A stretch of DNA of 64,000 nucleotides from Caldicellulosiruptor owensensis OL (GTDB lineage: Bacteria > Bacillota > Thermoanaerobacteria > Caldicellulosiruptorales > Caldicellulosiruptoraceae): contig NC_014657.1 in NCBI RefSeq assembly GCF_000166335.1, positions 124,001 to 188,000 of the forward strand, given 5' to 3'. The notes beneath the pieces are model-generated. The model ran no database searches and was not told the DNA's origin. It worked only from the letters and a program-made list of their open reading frames with translations. Made by a program: the position numbers and the translations under genes. Each line of letters starts with the position of its first letter. Position 1 is the stretch's first letter. Positions 50,551 through 59,170 of this stretch are shown here, one piece after another.

Positions 50551-52433
50551 GCAAAAGGCATACTGCACCATCTCAGATGAATATTCAAAGAACGAGAAGA
50601 GGTGGACCCGGTGGACCGATGGGACCGGTTTTTGTGGGTGAAAAGCCAAAAGATTTTAAAACAGCTATGAAAAAGCTCATAAGGTATCTATCTTCTTACA
50701 AGGTTTCACTTGTTGCAGTGATGGTTCTTGCAATGCTATCTGCTGCTTTTTCAATAGCAGGTCCTAAAATCCTCAGCAAAGCAATAACAAAGATATTTGA
50801 AGGTATCATGAGCAAGATAAGCGGCACAGGCAGCGGTATTGACTTTGAATATGTTGGGAAAATCATTTTAATTTTGCTGGTTCTTTATATAGTAAGTGCT
50901 ATTTTTGGTTACTTACAGGGCTGGATTATGTCGGGGATTTCTATGAAGCTCACATACAGGCTCAGAAAAGAGATTTCACAGAAAATTAACAGGCTTCCAC
51001 TGAAATATTTTGAAAATACAAATCAGGGTGAGATACTGTCAAGAATTACTAACGATGTTGACACACTCACACAGACGTTAAATCAGAGCCTCACACAGGT
51101 AATAACCTCAACAACCTTAGTCATTGGTGCGCTTGTTATGATGCTGAGCATAAATGTATTGATGACTGTAGTTGCACTGCTTATAATTCCTCTTTCTTTT
51201 TCGGTTGTTATGTTAATTATTAGCAAGTCCCAGAAGTTTTTCATGCAGCAACAAGAGTATTTAGGGCATGTCAATGGTCAGGTTGAAGAAGCATATGGCG
51301 GGCATATTGTAATAAAGGCATTTAATGCTGAAAGAAAGACTATTGAAAAATTTAATATTTACAATGAAAAGCTTTATAACGCTGCATGGAAATCACAGTT
51401 TTTGACAGGTGTTATGATGCCGCTCATGAACATCATAGGGAACCTTGGATATGTTGTTGTAACTGTCATGGGAAGTTATCTTACAATAAAAAGAACAATT
51501 GAGGTTGGAGATATTCAAGCATTTATTCAATATATAAGGTCATTTACACAGCCAATTGCCCAGATTGCTAACATTTCAAACATCTTGCAGCAAACAGCCG
51601 CTTGTAGCGAGAGAGTGTTTGAATTCTTAGAAGAAGAGGAAGAGGTACCAGATACACCAAATCCAGACATTAATCTTGATAGCATAAAAGGAGAAGTAGA
51701 GTTTAGAAACGTCAGGTTTGGTTACAGACCTGACAGAATTGTTATTAAAAATTTCTCGGCAAAAGTCAATGCAGGACAGAAAATTGCCATTGTTGGACCA
51801 ACTGGTGCTGGTAAGACAACTATTGTTAAGCTTTTGATGAGATATTATGATGTCAACGATGGAGCAATTTTGATAGATGGATATGACATAAGAGAGTTCA
51901 ACCGTAATGATTTGAGATCTTTTTTTGGTATGGTTTTACAAGATACATGGCTTTACAATGGTACTATAAAAGATAATATACGCTATGGGAAACCAGATGC
52001 AACAGATGAAGAGGTTATAAGAGCTGCAAAACTTGCACATGCAGACCATTTTATAAGGACATTACCTCAAGGGTATGACACAGTTTTGAACGAAGAGACA
52101 ACAAATATTTCTCAAGGACAAAAACAGTTATTAACTATTGCACGGGCAATCTTAAAAGATCCGAAGATTTTGATTCTTGATGAAGCAACAAGTTCTGTTG
52201 ATACTTTGACGGAGATTCAGATTCAAAAAGCAATGGACAATCTTATGAAAGGAAGAACATCGTTCATAATAGCGCACAGGCTTTCAACAATAAGAAATGC
52301 AGACCTGATACTTGTCATGGACCATGGAGATATTGTTGAACAAGGCACACATAAGGAACTTTTGCAGAAAGGCGGATTTTACGCTCGGCTTTACTACAGT
52401 CAGTTTGAAAGGGAAGAAGAACTTGCGGGGTAA
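50547..52433 (+). CDS. ABC exporter half-transporter, subunit B (heterodimer)
   Basis: 628 residues: a Gly/Arg-rich N-terminus (RRGGPGGPMGP), a six-helix domain and an ATPase. Walker A is GPTGAGKTT, Walker B LILDEATSSVD and the H-loop IIAHRLSTI are intact, but the signature reads ISQGQKQLL instead of LSGGQ. Together with the H-loop Gln of subunit A this predicts one working and one degenerate ATP site. Substrates of such LmrCD/BmrCD-like pairs are usually drugs or peptides; here unknown. Confidence 0.92.
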   Translation: MSKRHTAPSQMNIQRTRRGGPGGPMGPVFVGEKPKDFKTAMKKLIRYLSSYKVSLVAVMVLAMLSAAFSIAGPKILSKAITKIFEGIMSKISGTGSGIDFEYVGKIILILLVLYIVSAIFGYLQGWIMSGISMKLTYRLRKEISQKINRLPLKYFENTNQGEILSRITNDVDTLTQTLNQSLTQVITSTTLVIGALVMMLSINVLMTVVALLIIPLSFSVVMLIISKSQKFFMQQQEYLGHVNGQVEEAYGGHIVIKAFNAERKTIEKFNIYNEKLYNAAWKSQFLTGVMMPLMNIIGNLGYVVVTVMGSYLTIKRTIEVGDIQAFIQYIRSFTQPIAQIANISNILQQTAACSERVFEFLEEEEEVPDTPNPDINLDSIKGEVEFRNVRFGYRPDRIVIKNFSAKVNAGQKIAIVGPTGAGKTTIVKLLMRYYDVNDGAILIDGYDIREFNRNDLRSFFGMVLQDTWLYNGTIKDNIRYGKPDATDEEVIRAAKLAHADHFIRTLPQGYDTVLNEETTNISQGQKQLLTIARAILKDPKILILDEATSSVDTLTEIQIQKAMDNLMKGRTSFIIAHRLSTIRNADLILVMDHGDIVEQGTHKELLQKGGFYARLYYSQFEREEELAG

Positions 52434-52462
52434 AAATAGGATTTTATTCAAAATTGCTGCAG

Positions 52463-52500
52463 AGACTGTCCTGAATTAGGGAAGGGCAGTCTTTTATTTT
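52463..52500 (+). terminator. Terminator of the ABC exporter operon
   Basis: AGACTGTCC (52463-52471) pairs with GGGCAGTCT (52484-52492, one G-U), followed by TTTATTTT. Confidence 0.8.
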
Positions 52501-52725
52501 GCTGTTTTTACTTATGTGGTTTTTGATATAGAAAAGAAAAATCGTAGAACTTAAATCTGGAAAGACAGTCTACTGAAAATTACGTATTGGAAAACCTAAA
52601 AAATTGTAAGGAAACTATACTGTGTTCACATTATATTACAAAGTGGGGAGATTAAAAGTATAATAAAAGCAGATAGAGAAAGAGTATTCAAAATGTATCT
52701 ACAGGAATGTAAAAATAGAAAACTG

Positions 52726-52768
52726 CTACAGCAAAAAGCTGTGGTTTTTGTTTTTTATGTGGTATAAT
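52726..52768 (+). promoter_or_regulatory. Second terminator hairpin followed by extended -10 promoter of the Rpn gene
   Basis: CTACAGC (52726-52732) pairs with GCTGTGG (52738-52744), followed by TTTTTGTTTTTT. Directly behind is TGGTATAAT (52760-52768), an extended -10 box, about 68 bases before the Rpn start. The stretch 52501-52725 shows no gene I recognise, yet the extra terminator suggests something is transcribed there. Confidence 0.5.
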
Positions 52769-52835
52769 AAAAGTGAGAAGAACTAAACCTCTTCTTCCCC
52801 TGCTGGAAGTTAACTAAAAGAGGGGGAGTTAGCAA

Positions 52836-53789
52836 GTGCGTGATAGTTTGCCACCACAGGAGCATGATTCAACCTTTAAGTTTTTGTTTGAACATCCCAA
52901 AGATATTTTCTTCCTCATAAGAAATGTAATAGGCTACAGCTGGGCAAAAGAGATTGAAGAGGATTCAATTGAACTTGCTGACAAAGAATTTATAGATGAA
53001 TATTTTCTGCAAAGAAGAGCCGATGTCATAGCGAAAGCAAAACTAAAAGACAGAGAAGTGTACTTCTACATTATCATTGAGAACCAGTCAACTGTGGCAA
53101 AAGATATGCCAGAAAGACTTTTGAAGTACATGATTTTGCTGTGGGCAAGAAAGATAAGAGAAGGTGTAGAGAAACTACCTGCAATAATTCCTATAGTAAC
53201 ATACAACGGTCTTGAAAAAGACTGGGATGTACCACAGGAGATAATCAGCGAATTTGACATTTTCAAGGAAGATATTTTCAGATATGCGCTTGTAAACATT
53301 TCAAAATTGGATATGACCGCTCTGCTCAAAGAGGAAGAGGATGTCTTGAGTCCAGTAGTGTTTTATTTAGAGCAGGTAAGGGATGACACAGAGGAGCTTA
53401 TAAGAAGGCTTAAAGAGATTGAACCAAAGCTTGAAAGCTTTAGTCAAAACAACACAGAGAGATTCTTAATATGGGCAGGGAATGTAATTCGACCAAAGCT
53501 TTCAAAGGAGGATAAAGAAAAGTACGACAAGCTTGCACAAAGAGTTTGGCAAGGGGGGAGTAGAAAAATGGGTGAGTTTGTATCCAATGTAGCAAGACTT
53601 TTGGATGAAGCACAGATGAGAAAATTCAATGAGGGAAGAATTGAAGGAAAAATTGAAGGAAAAATTGAAGGAAAAATCGAGGTAGCGAAGAAACTAATTC
53701 AAAGAGGTTTTAGCGATGAAGATATTGCAGAACTTACAGAATTGGATGTTGAGAGGATAAAGGGACTGCGAAAAGAATTGCTCAACTAA
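52836..53789 (+). CDS. Rpn-family (YhgA-like) PD-(D/E)XK nuclease
   Basis: 317 residues. The N-terminal part matches the Rpn/YhgA-like transposase-nuclease family: HDSTFKFLFEHPKD, then QRRADVIAKAKLKDREVYFYIIIENQS, where RADV and the later IENQ supply the PD-(D/E)XK catalytic residues. Such proteins are DNA endonucleases that promote recombination in E. coli; a phage-defence role has been proposed. The C-terminal tail holds three tandem IEGK units followed by a short helical hairpin (LIQRGFSDEDIAELTELDVERIKGL). GTG start 7 bases after GGGGGAG. Confidence 0.88.
   Translation: MRDSLPPQEHDSTFKFLFEHPKDIFFLIRNVIGYSWAKEIEEDSIELADKEFIDEYFLQRRADVIAKAKLKDREVYFYIIIENQSTVAKDMPERLLKYMILLWARKIREGVEKLPAIIPIVTYNGLEKDWDVPQEIISEFDIFKEDIFRYALVNISKLDMTALLKEEEDVLSPVVFYLEQVRDDTEELIRRLKEIEPKLESFSQNNTERFLIWAGNVIRPKLSKEDKEKYDKLAQRVWQGGSRKMGEFVSNVARLLDEAQMRKFNEGRIEGKIEGKIEGKIEVAKKLIQRGFSDEDIAELTELDVERIKGLRKELLN
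53641..53676 (+). repeat. Three perfect 12-bp tandem repeats inside the Rpn gene
   Basis: The unit TTGAAGGAAAAA occurs three times in a row (53641-53652, 53653-53664, 53665-53676). It is in frame and codes for repeated IEGK, so slippage would change repeat number without breaking the frame. Confidence 0.9.
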
Positions 53790-53810
53790 AAATCTTAATT
53801 GAAAACCTTT

Positions 53811-53854
53811 AGTCACAGAGGTTATTGTTAACTACCTGTGGCTTTTATTTTTCT
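53811..53854 (+). terminator. Terminator of the Rpn gene
   Basis: AGTCACAG (53811-53818) pairs with CTGTGGCT (53836-53843, one G-U), followed by TTTATTTTTCTT. Confidence 0.8.
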
Positions 53855-53910
53855 TATCATGCTTGCAGTCCTTCTTATTCAAATCCTTGCTGCTTTGCTT
53901 TACTGCTCCC

Positions 53911-54092
53911 TTGCAAACTTGAAATAAACATGCTACAATATACTTAAATTCATTGCCAGAAATACAACTTTTAGGTGTTTATATAGAGTGTCAAAGTTTT
54001 TAGATGAGTAAAACACGAATGAAATAAATCAAAAGGGAGTTGACCACGGAAAAGGTTACAGTCAAAACCTTGCCGTGGTTTTTTGTTTTTTT
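53911..54092 (+). ncRNA. Possible small RNA transcription unit
   Basis: A promoter-like TTGCAA (53911-53916), 17 bp, TACAAT (53934-53939) is followed about 105 bases later by a strong terminator. In it, ACCACGG (54043-54049) pairs with CCGTGGT (54073-54079), with inner AAGGTT/AACCTT pairing and a T-run to about 54092. No convincing reading frame lies between. The predicted RNA is about 145 bases. It could instead be a leftover of a decayed gene. Confidence 0.4.
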
Positions 54093-54126
54093 GCAAGCAA
54101 AATTTTGTGTAGCAAATTTTAAAAAC

Positions 54127-54135
54127 ATGGTATAA
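54127..54135 (+). promoter_or_regulatory. Extended -10 box before the secreted-protein genes
   Basis: TGGTATAAC matches the extended -10 pattern and lies about 40-50 bases before the start of the 54178 gene, just behind the terminator ending at 54092. Confidence 0.4.
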
Positions 54136-54177
54136 CAATAATGAGAGAAAACTTTTCACAGGAGGAGTTGATTGGCT

Positions 54178-55770
54178 ATGAAAAAAGTTTTGAGCTTTAT
54201 ACTCATTTTGAGCTTGCTTTTAACTTTTGCCTTCCCAGTAGCTAAGGCTGGAACAATAGCAACCAAGATAGACTACATCACAGCAGGTGAGTTTGTGACA
54301 TCGCTTTTGCTGGGTGCAAAAGTAAAACCAGATGGTATTGCAGACTACTGGGGAAAAGCTGTTAAGATGGGTTTGATACCTGGTGAGGTCAAAAAAGACA
54401 AGCCCTTGACAAGAGCTCAGGCAAGCTATATTGTGTGGAAGCTGATAAACAGCGTACCGGAGCTGAGAGACAAAAACATACCAGTCAAGACTGTTGTACT
54501 TTCACCGGTTGACTACACATTCTGGACAGGTGGAGACCCTACTCACAATTTCAGAGGTGCATACGTTGCCTGGGGACCTGGTGATGGCTACGACTTTCCT
54601 GAAACACAGTTCAATTCCAAATATGCTGTTATGGCTTATGATTTGGTTGTGATTGACAAGTACTACAAAGATGGTACCATCAAGACAGTGCATGTGTGGA
54701 ACAGACTCAAAGATTACTTTTTGCCGCTTGACTGGTGGAAGGTTTTGCAGAGGTTTATGAGAGAAAACCCTGACAAAGTCAAGTTTGACCTGCCGCAAGA
54801 GAGACTAAAAGCTCAAGTGTGGGTACTGGGACATCATAGTCTATTGGGTGGCTCTCCAACAATAACAGATAAAAATTTTGTATCAACTGTTCAGAACAGA
54901 GAACTTTACAAGTTATATTACGAACCAAAAAGAAATGATAAACTGGCATATTGGTCTGGTTGTTATACGTTTTTTACCTACAAGTTTGATTTTCCACCAG
55001 ATGGCATATGGTTTACCAAGCCAAGATACTTTCAGATATTTCTGAATTATCTTGAATTCGGCAAATACAAGAGCACAAACATAGACGACTGGCAGTGGAC
55101 AGCAGAGCTCAATCCTGTGACAAATGAAGCTCTTAACAGATGGCTTATGAAACTGCCAAGAAAGTTCCCGCTGGACTGGACAAGGTTTAAATACATTTGT
55201 TCTGACTTTAACAGAATACCGGCACTTTATCAGGAAGCAGTACTCAGACTTGCTGATTTGGGTATTATCCAGCCAGAAGCTAATGTTGATGTGAATGTGT
55301 TTAAGAAGAAGTTTAAGACAATTAGGAACTATGTAACATGGCAGTTAAACCTGCCACCAAAGATGGATATGCCAGATATAAGATTCAACGCAGGCAAACT
55401 TTTAACAAGAGCAGAAGCGGTTGATATGATAGCAAGGGTGTTTGATGAGAGTAAAAGAGTTGTGTTTGATGAGCTGACGTTTGAAAATGATACTATTGAT
55501 GACTATGGATGGAATCACTATACAAGTGGTACAAGATGGGCTGTAGATGTTTTGTATTTTCATGTTGGCAAAACTATAACATACAGAATTGATGAATTAT
55601 GGCAACTGCTATATTTAGTAAAATACGAGTTAACTCAGAAAAGGAATATAACTAATTTGTATGACTCATTATACAAGAGATTCATGCCAGTGCAAATATT
55701 ATTCCGCTTTGGATATGGTTCTATAGGAACACCTTCACGTTGGATATCTCTGTATGATGGAACGATTTAA
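54178..55770 (+). CDS. Large secreted protein with SLH-like motifs, function unknown
   Basis: About 530 residues with a typical signal peptide cleaved after AKA. Two segments resemble S-layer-homology motifs: LTRAQASYIVWKLI near residue 85 and LLTRAEAVDMIARVF near residue 415, suggesting cell-wall association. Between them is a Trp/Tyr-rich region (WNRLKDYFLPLDWWKVL, YWSGCYTFFTYKFDFPPDGIWFTKPRYF) with no family I know. ATG 54178 follows AGGAGGAG; TTG 54172 has tighter spacing and may be the real start. It is followed 29 bases later by another secreted protein, so the two probably work together. Confidence 0.8.
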   Translation: MKKVLSFILILSLLLTFAFPVAKAGTIATKIDYITAGEFVTSLLLGAKVKPDGIADYWGKAVKMGLIPGEVKKDKPLTRAQASYIVWKLINSVPELRDKNIPVKTVVLSPVDYTFWTGGDPTHNFRGAYVAWGPGDGYDFPETQFNSKYAVMAYDLVVIDKYYKDGTIKTVHVWNRLKDYFLPLDWWKVLQRFMRENPDKVKFDLPQERLKAQVWVLGHHSLLGGSPTITDKNFVSTVQNRELYKLYYEPKRNDKLAYWSGCYTFFTYKFDFPPDGIWFTKPRYFQIFLNYLEFGKYKSTNIDDWQWTAELNPVTNEALNRWLMKLPRKFPLDWTRFKYICSDFNRIPALYQEAVLRLADLGIIQPEANVDVNVFKKKFKTIRNYVTWQLNLPPKMDMPDIRFNAGKLLTRAEAVDMIARVFDESKRVVFDELTFENDTIDDYGWNHYTSGTRWAVDVLYFHVGKTITYRIDELWQLLYLVKYELTQKRNITNLYDSLYKRFMPVQILFRFGYGSIGTPSRWISLYDGTI

Positions 55771-55799
55771 ATCAAATCAAATATGGAGGTGTTTAAAAA

Positions 55800-56945
55800 G
55801 TGAAAAGAATATTTAAGAGCAAGGGAAAAAATAAATCCCTTGCTTTGTTTTTAGTATTAGTCTTTGTATTCGAATTGACAGTACAATTTCTCCCTGTAAT
55901 AAGAGCATATGCAATTGACTACAGTGCAGTAGCTAACAACTATTATGAAATGGGCTTTGATAGTTATAATGGAATAACGAGAGATGATGTATTAAGAGAT
56001 GTATTACCACAAGGTACAAAGAAGTATATTGATATTCCCGGCTACGGCACTTTCTATCTCAACACCGAATACGCAATAGACTACAGGAAAGCAGTATATG
56101 GACTGCCAGGAAGCGTACCAGGCAACCCTTATGGTGCAACAAAGGTAAGCTACAGTGCAAATCCGTGGAAACCATCGTCAGTTGGTTACTGGTGGATAAA
56201 AGAGTACACACCGGGTGTTGCTACGATAGTACCTCCTCACACCTCTGGTGCAACAAGGGTTATATTTCAGTACGATGGCTTGAGAGCAGACGGTAAGCCC
56301 TATCAGAATCCCTACTGGTCAGTGAACGGTGATGAAATTTTGAGCTGGTCTGACCTGACAAGTTCGAATCTTGCATCAAAAACAGATACTGATGTTAGAG
56401 CAAAATATAGCAGTTTAGTTGCACAGGACAGGTCAGCAGGTTTATCTGCTTCTATGAAGACTGCCATTTTTAACACATATATCAAATCTCCAAACTGGTT
56501 TCTTGCAGCAATAAGCTCTAATAAAAGTATAGATGGCAGGTATATTAATGAACTTTCATGGTTAACAGAAAATCTGGTTTTCAGTAAAGGAGTTGTAATA
56601 GGTACAGCAAAAGAAGGGTATCTGCAGGTTATACTGTTTTTCAGAAAAAACGGGCAGGTAGCTCCAGTAAAGTTTACAGGCGCAATAAATAAAATGTTAC
56701 CAGACCAGAGCAAAGTACAGTCATATAGTATTTCGTATTCTTCCAGTTTACCAAAGACTTCTGATGGTTCTGCCTTTGTTTTTGACCCGGCAAAGAATTC
56801 AACAGCTGATGTGAGGCTTACTATCAAAGGTGTATTTTATGATACCGAACAGGGAATTGCAGATTATGACAAATGGTATTTTGTAAGAAATGACGTGCTA
56901 CAACACCGGACTATTCAGAAAGTTATGACACGACCGCAACAATAA
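55800..56945 (+). CDS. Secreted protein of unknown function, possibly 3'-truncated
   Basis: 381 residues: a very basic N-terminus, a long hydrophobic signal segment (about 14-33) ending in AYA, then a Tyr/Ser/Gly-rich, beta-type sequence (YGLPGSVPGNPYGATKVSYSANPWKP, YWWIKEYTPGVATIVPPHTSGATRVIF). It contains no Cys after the signal. I do not recognise the family. GTG start behind GGAGGTG. The frame ends abruptly in MTRPQQ and the DNA that follows is decayed, so the protein may have lost its C-terminus. It is the second gene of a two-gene operon. Confidence 0.75.
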   Translation: MKRIFKSKGKNKSLALFLVLVFVFELTVQFLPVIRAYAIDYSAVANNYYEMGFDSYNGITRDDVLRDVLPQGTKKYIDIPGYGTFYLNTEYAIDYRKAVYGLPGSVPGNPYGATKVSYSANPWKPSSVGYWWIKEYTPGVATIVPPHTSGATRVIFQYDGLRADGKPYQNPYWSVNGDEILSWSDLTSSNLASKTDTDVRAKYSSLVAQDRSAGLSASMKTAIFNTYIKSPNWFLAAISSNKSIDGRYINELSWLTENLVFSKGVVIGTAKEGYLQVILFFRKNGQVAPVKFTGAINKMLPDQSKVQSYSISYSSSLPKTSDGSAFVFDPAKNSTADVRLTIKGVFYDTEQGIADYDKWYFVRNDVLQHRTIQKVMTRPQQ

Positions 56946-57017
56946 TTTACATATCAAACGCAAGATTTTATGCCTCAGAACTGTTTTTAAAATGTGCAAG
57001 CTTCTTTGGTGTATAAT

Positions 57018-57112
57018 ATGACTAAAGAGCAAAAAAGAATGTTGAGCTTTTCAATAAGTTTGAGGATTGTAAAATCAAAGCAGAGTTTAACAAATATTTA
57101 ACGTATATATAA
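57018..57112 (+). pseudogene. Frameshifted remnant of a small gene
   Basis: From ATG 57018 the frame reads MTKEQKRM. A one-base shift near 57041 then joins it to ELFNKFEDCKIKAEFNKYLTYI and a stop at 57110-57112. The joined product looks like a natural helical protein, whereas neither frame alone does. I cannot name the family. The flanking stretch 56946-57201 contains nothing else I recognise. Confidence 0.3.
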
Positions 57113-57201
57113 TTTGAATTTAACAAAAAATGGTAATATATAAATCGAAAAAAATAAGAAAAAAGAATATTTTGTCAAGGAGTAGAGGGGATTGTATATT
57201 T

Positions 57202-57420
57202 ATGGACTATAAAGACAGTAAGATAGAAACTATCGATTTAAACCTTTTTTATGGAAATGAACAAGCTCTCAAGAATGTAAACGTTTCTATTCCAGAAAAA
57301 ACAATAACAGCTTTAATAGGACCGTCTGGATGTGGCAAATCTACTTTTTTGAGAACATTAAACAGAATGAACGATTTAATAGACGGAGTTAAGATCTGGG
57401 GGAAAGTTTTTATTGGATGA
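57202..57420 (+). pseudogene. pstB: Truncated phosphate ABC transporter ATPase (pstB 5' fragment)
   Basis: About 72 residues align with the start of Pst[47 protein letters not shown], including an intact Walker A. The frame stops just after GKVFIG, where intact PstB continues for some 180 residues with signature and Walker B. The rest is missing, so the fragment cannot be a working ATPase. No other pst genes are nearby. Confidence 0.88.
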
Positions 57421-57622
57421 GAGCTATAAAATAAACGAAAAATCACTTCTAAAAATAGAAATTCTGGGAAGAGTTCACCAAGAACTTCTGAAATGGAAAA
57501 ACGAAAAGCAGCACAAAGAACTTCAAAAAGAGCTTGATTGTAAAATAGAAAAACTTGAAAATCTTGTTAACCTTTTGTTGGACAACGTTTATTGTATTCA
57601 TTCACAGTTGTTTGATACCTAA
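57413..57622 (+). pseudogene. 3' fragment of an unidentified gene fused to the pstB break
   Basis: A different frame begins exactly where pstB stops and codes for about 69 residues of helical, Lys/Glu-rich sequence (LGRVHQELLKWKNEKQHKE, LDCKIEKLENLVNLLL). It has no ribosome site of its own. It reads like the coiled C-terminus of another protein brought next to pstB by a deletion. Its origin is unknown to me. Confidence 0.45.
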
Positions 57623-57652
57623 GGATATATGTCCAAATACACCAAAGAACAA

Positions 57653-57697
57653 GGGGTTGTCCTTTGGAAAAGTTCAAAGGACAACCCCTCTTTTATT
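57653..57697. terminator. Bidirectional terminator before the chemotaxis receptor's 3' end
   Basis: A 14-bp perfect stem (57653-57666 with 57675-57688) with an 8-base loop; T-rich on the plus side and usable by the minus-strand receptor gene ending at 57711. Confidence 0.85.
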
Positions 57698-57710
57698 ATC
57701 TTATTTTAAA

Positions 57711-58985
57711 CTATCTTATCTTGTATTTTTTAAGTTTCTTTTCAAGCTCATCAACAAGCTTTTGAAGTGACTGTGCAGAGTATTTCATTTCGTTTATTGA
57801 GTTTAGCTGATTTTCAACAGTTGCTGCAACTTCCTGGGATGCTGCAGCCGTCTCTTCAGATACAGAGGATATACTTTCAATTGCTTTGATAACTGCATTT
57901 CTTGCATCTTCCATTCTGACAAGAGCATCCTTTACAATATAAGTCTTTTCGACAATTGCATTTATCTCATCAGAAATTTTTGCAAATGATTGCTGCGACT
58001 CAATAACAGCATCTTTTTGACCAAACGCAGCAGATTTTATTTCATCTATTATCTTTATTGTGTTTTCAGTTTCTCCAAGTATAACATCAACAATTGAATT
58101 TATTTCATCAGCAGCTTTTTTGCTCTGGTCAGCAAGTTTTCTTACTTCATCTGCAACAACTGCAAACCCTTTACCTGCTTCACCTGCTCTTGCTGCCTCA
58201 ATTGCAGCATTGAGTGCTAAAAGGTTTGTCTGCTCGGCAATAGTATTTATCACTTCAACAAAGTTTGAAATGTTCCTAATTCTTTCTATAAACGAAGTAA
58301 TAGTATTTATAACATTTTCAGCGGTGGTCACAGCAATTTCAGCCTTTTCACGAAGTGCACTCATCTTTTCTATTCCTTCTTTGTTAAGGCTATCTATTTT
58401 GTTAGCTTCATCAATTACAGCATTGTAACTTTCTGATACAGCATTTATCTGTTCGGAAAGGTTATTTACAAGCAGAACACCATGCTGTGCCTCTTCGGCC
58501 TGCTGGGACGCGCCTTTTGCGATCTCCTCAATGGTCTTTGCAATCTCTTCAATTGCAGCAGCAGCTTCTTCAGATGTCTTTGTGACCTTTTTAGATGCAC
58601 CTACAATTGCGTTTGACAGGTCAAAAAAGCTTTCAATCAATGTCTTTATATCCGAAAGAACAATGTTTACGCTTGATGCAACTCTTTGGATATTACCAAA
58701 TTCTTTTGATGAAATAAGTTTGCTGTAATCTCCGTTTTTGATTTTTTCAAGAACATCTTCGAGTTTTGCAATCATTTTGTTCATCTCATACCGAATCATA
58801 AAAGCTGTAAGTGCAAGTGTTAAAATAAATGTGATTGTAGCAACCAAGATGGAGTATAACTTGAATTTTGGTGGCATAATAATTCCGAGCAGAATATCAA
58901 GCGCAATTATAAATGCAATTGCTACGTATGTAAGACTTATAACTCCTTTTTTGACAACACCATTTTGTTCATTTTTTGGTGGCAT
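57711..58985 (-). CDS. Methyl-accepting chemotaxis protein without outside sensor domain
   Basis: About 424 residues. Two membrane helices (about 12-30 and 38-60) are separated by only a few residues, so there is no extracellular ligand domain. A HAMP-like segment ([20 protein letters not shown]) is followed by a long signalling domain. The conserved hairpin tip reads [42 protein letters not shown]. It probably senses a membrane or cytoplasmic cue or relays from a partner. ATG 58985 follows AAAGGAGTG. Confidence 0.93.
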   Translation of the reverse strand: MPPKNEQNGVVKKGVISLTYVAIAFIIALDILLGIIMPPKFKLYSILVATITFILTLALTAFMIRYEMNKMIAKLEDVLEKIKNGDYSKLISSKEFGNIQRVASSVNIVLSDIKTLIESFFDLSNAIVGASKKVTKTSEEAAAAIEEIAKTIEEIAKGASQQAEEAQHGVLLVNNLSEQINAVSESYNAVIDEANKIDSLNKEGIEKMSALREKAEIAVTTAENVINTITSFIERIRNISNFVEVINTIAEQTNLLALNAAIEAARAGEAGKGFAVVADEVRKLADQSKKAADEINSIVDVILGETENTIKIIDEIKSAAFGQKDAVIESQQSFAKISDEINAIVEKTYIVKDALVRMEDARNAVIKAIESISSVSEETAAASQEVAATVENQLNSINEMKYSAQSLQKLVDELEKKLKKYKIR

Positions 58986-59170
58986 TAATTTCACTCCTTT
59001 TACCCAAAAATTTCTTTAGTTATTTCTATTATAATACAAGATGTGCCCTTTTTGCTAATATTTCTTTTTAAAATTGTATCTAAAAATTATACAAAACTTT
59101 TTGTCTAAAGCTACAAAAAGATTTCAATACTACTATAATAAGCAAAATTTTAGGACGGAGAAAAAAACAA

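Noticed and set aside
52600-52790. Open stretch of about 50 codons upstream of the Rpn gene
   Set aside because: No start codon with ribosome site, and it runs through a terminator hairpin.
53985-54003. Sequence AGAGTGTCAAAGTTTTTAG resembles the left end of the ISLre2 element (AGTGTCAA-AGTTT-TAG)
   Set aside because: Only a short partial match, no partner end, no target duplication and no transposase remnant nearby; in AT-rich DNA this could be chance.
56360-56380. tRNA-like T-arm (AAGTTCGAATCTT)
   Set aside because: It lies inside a solid secreted-protein reading frame and no acceptor, D or anticodon stems surround it.
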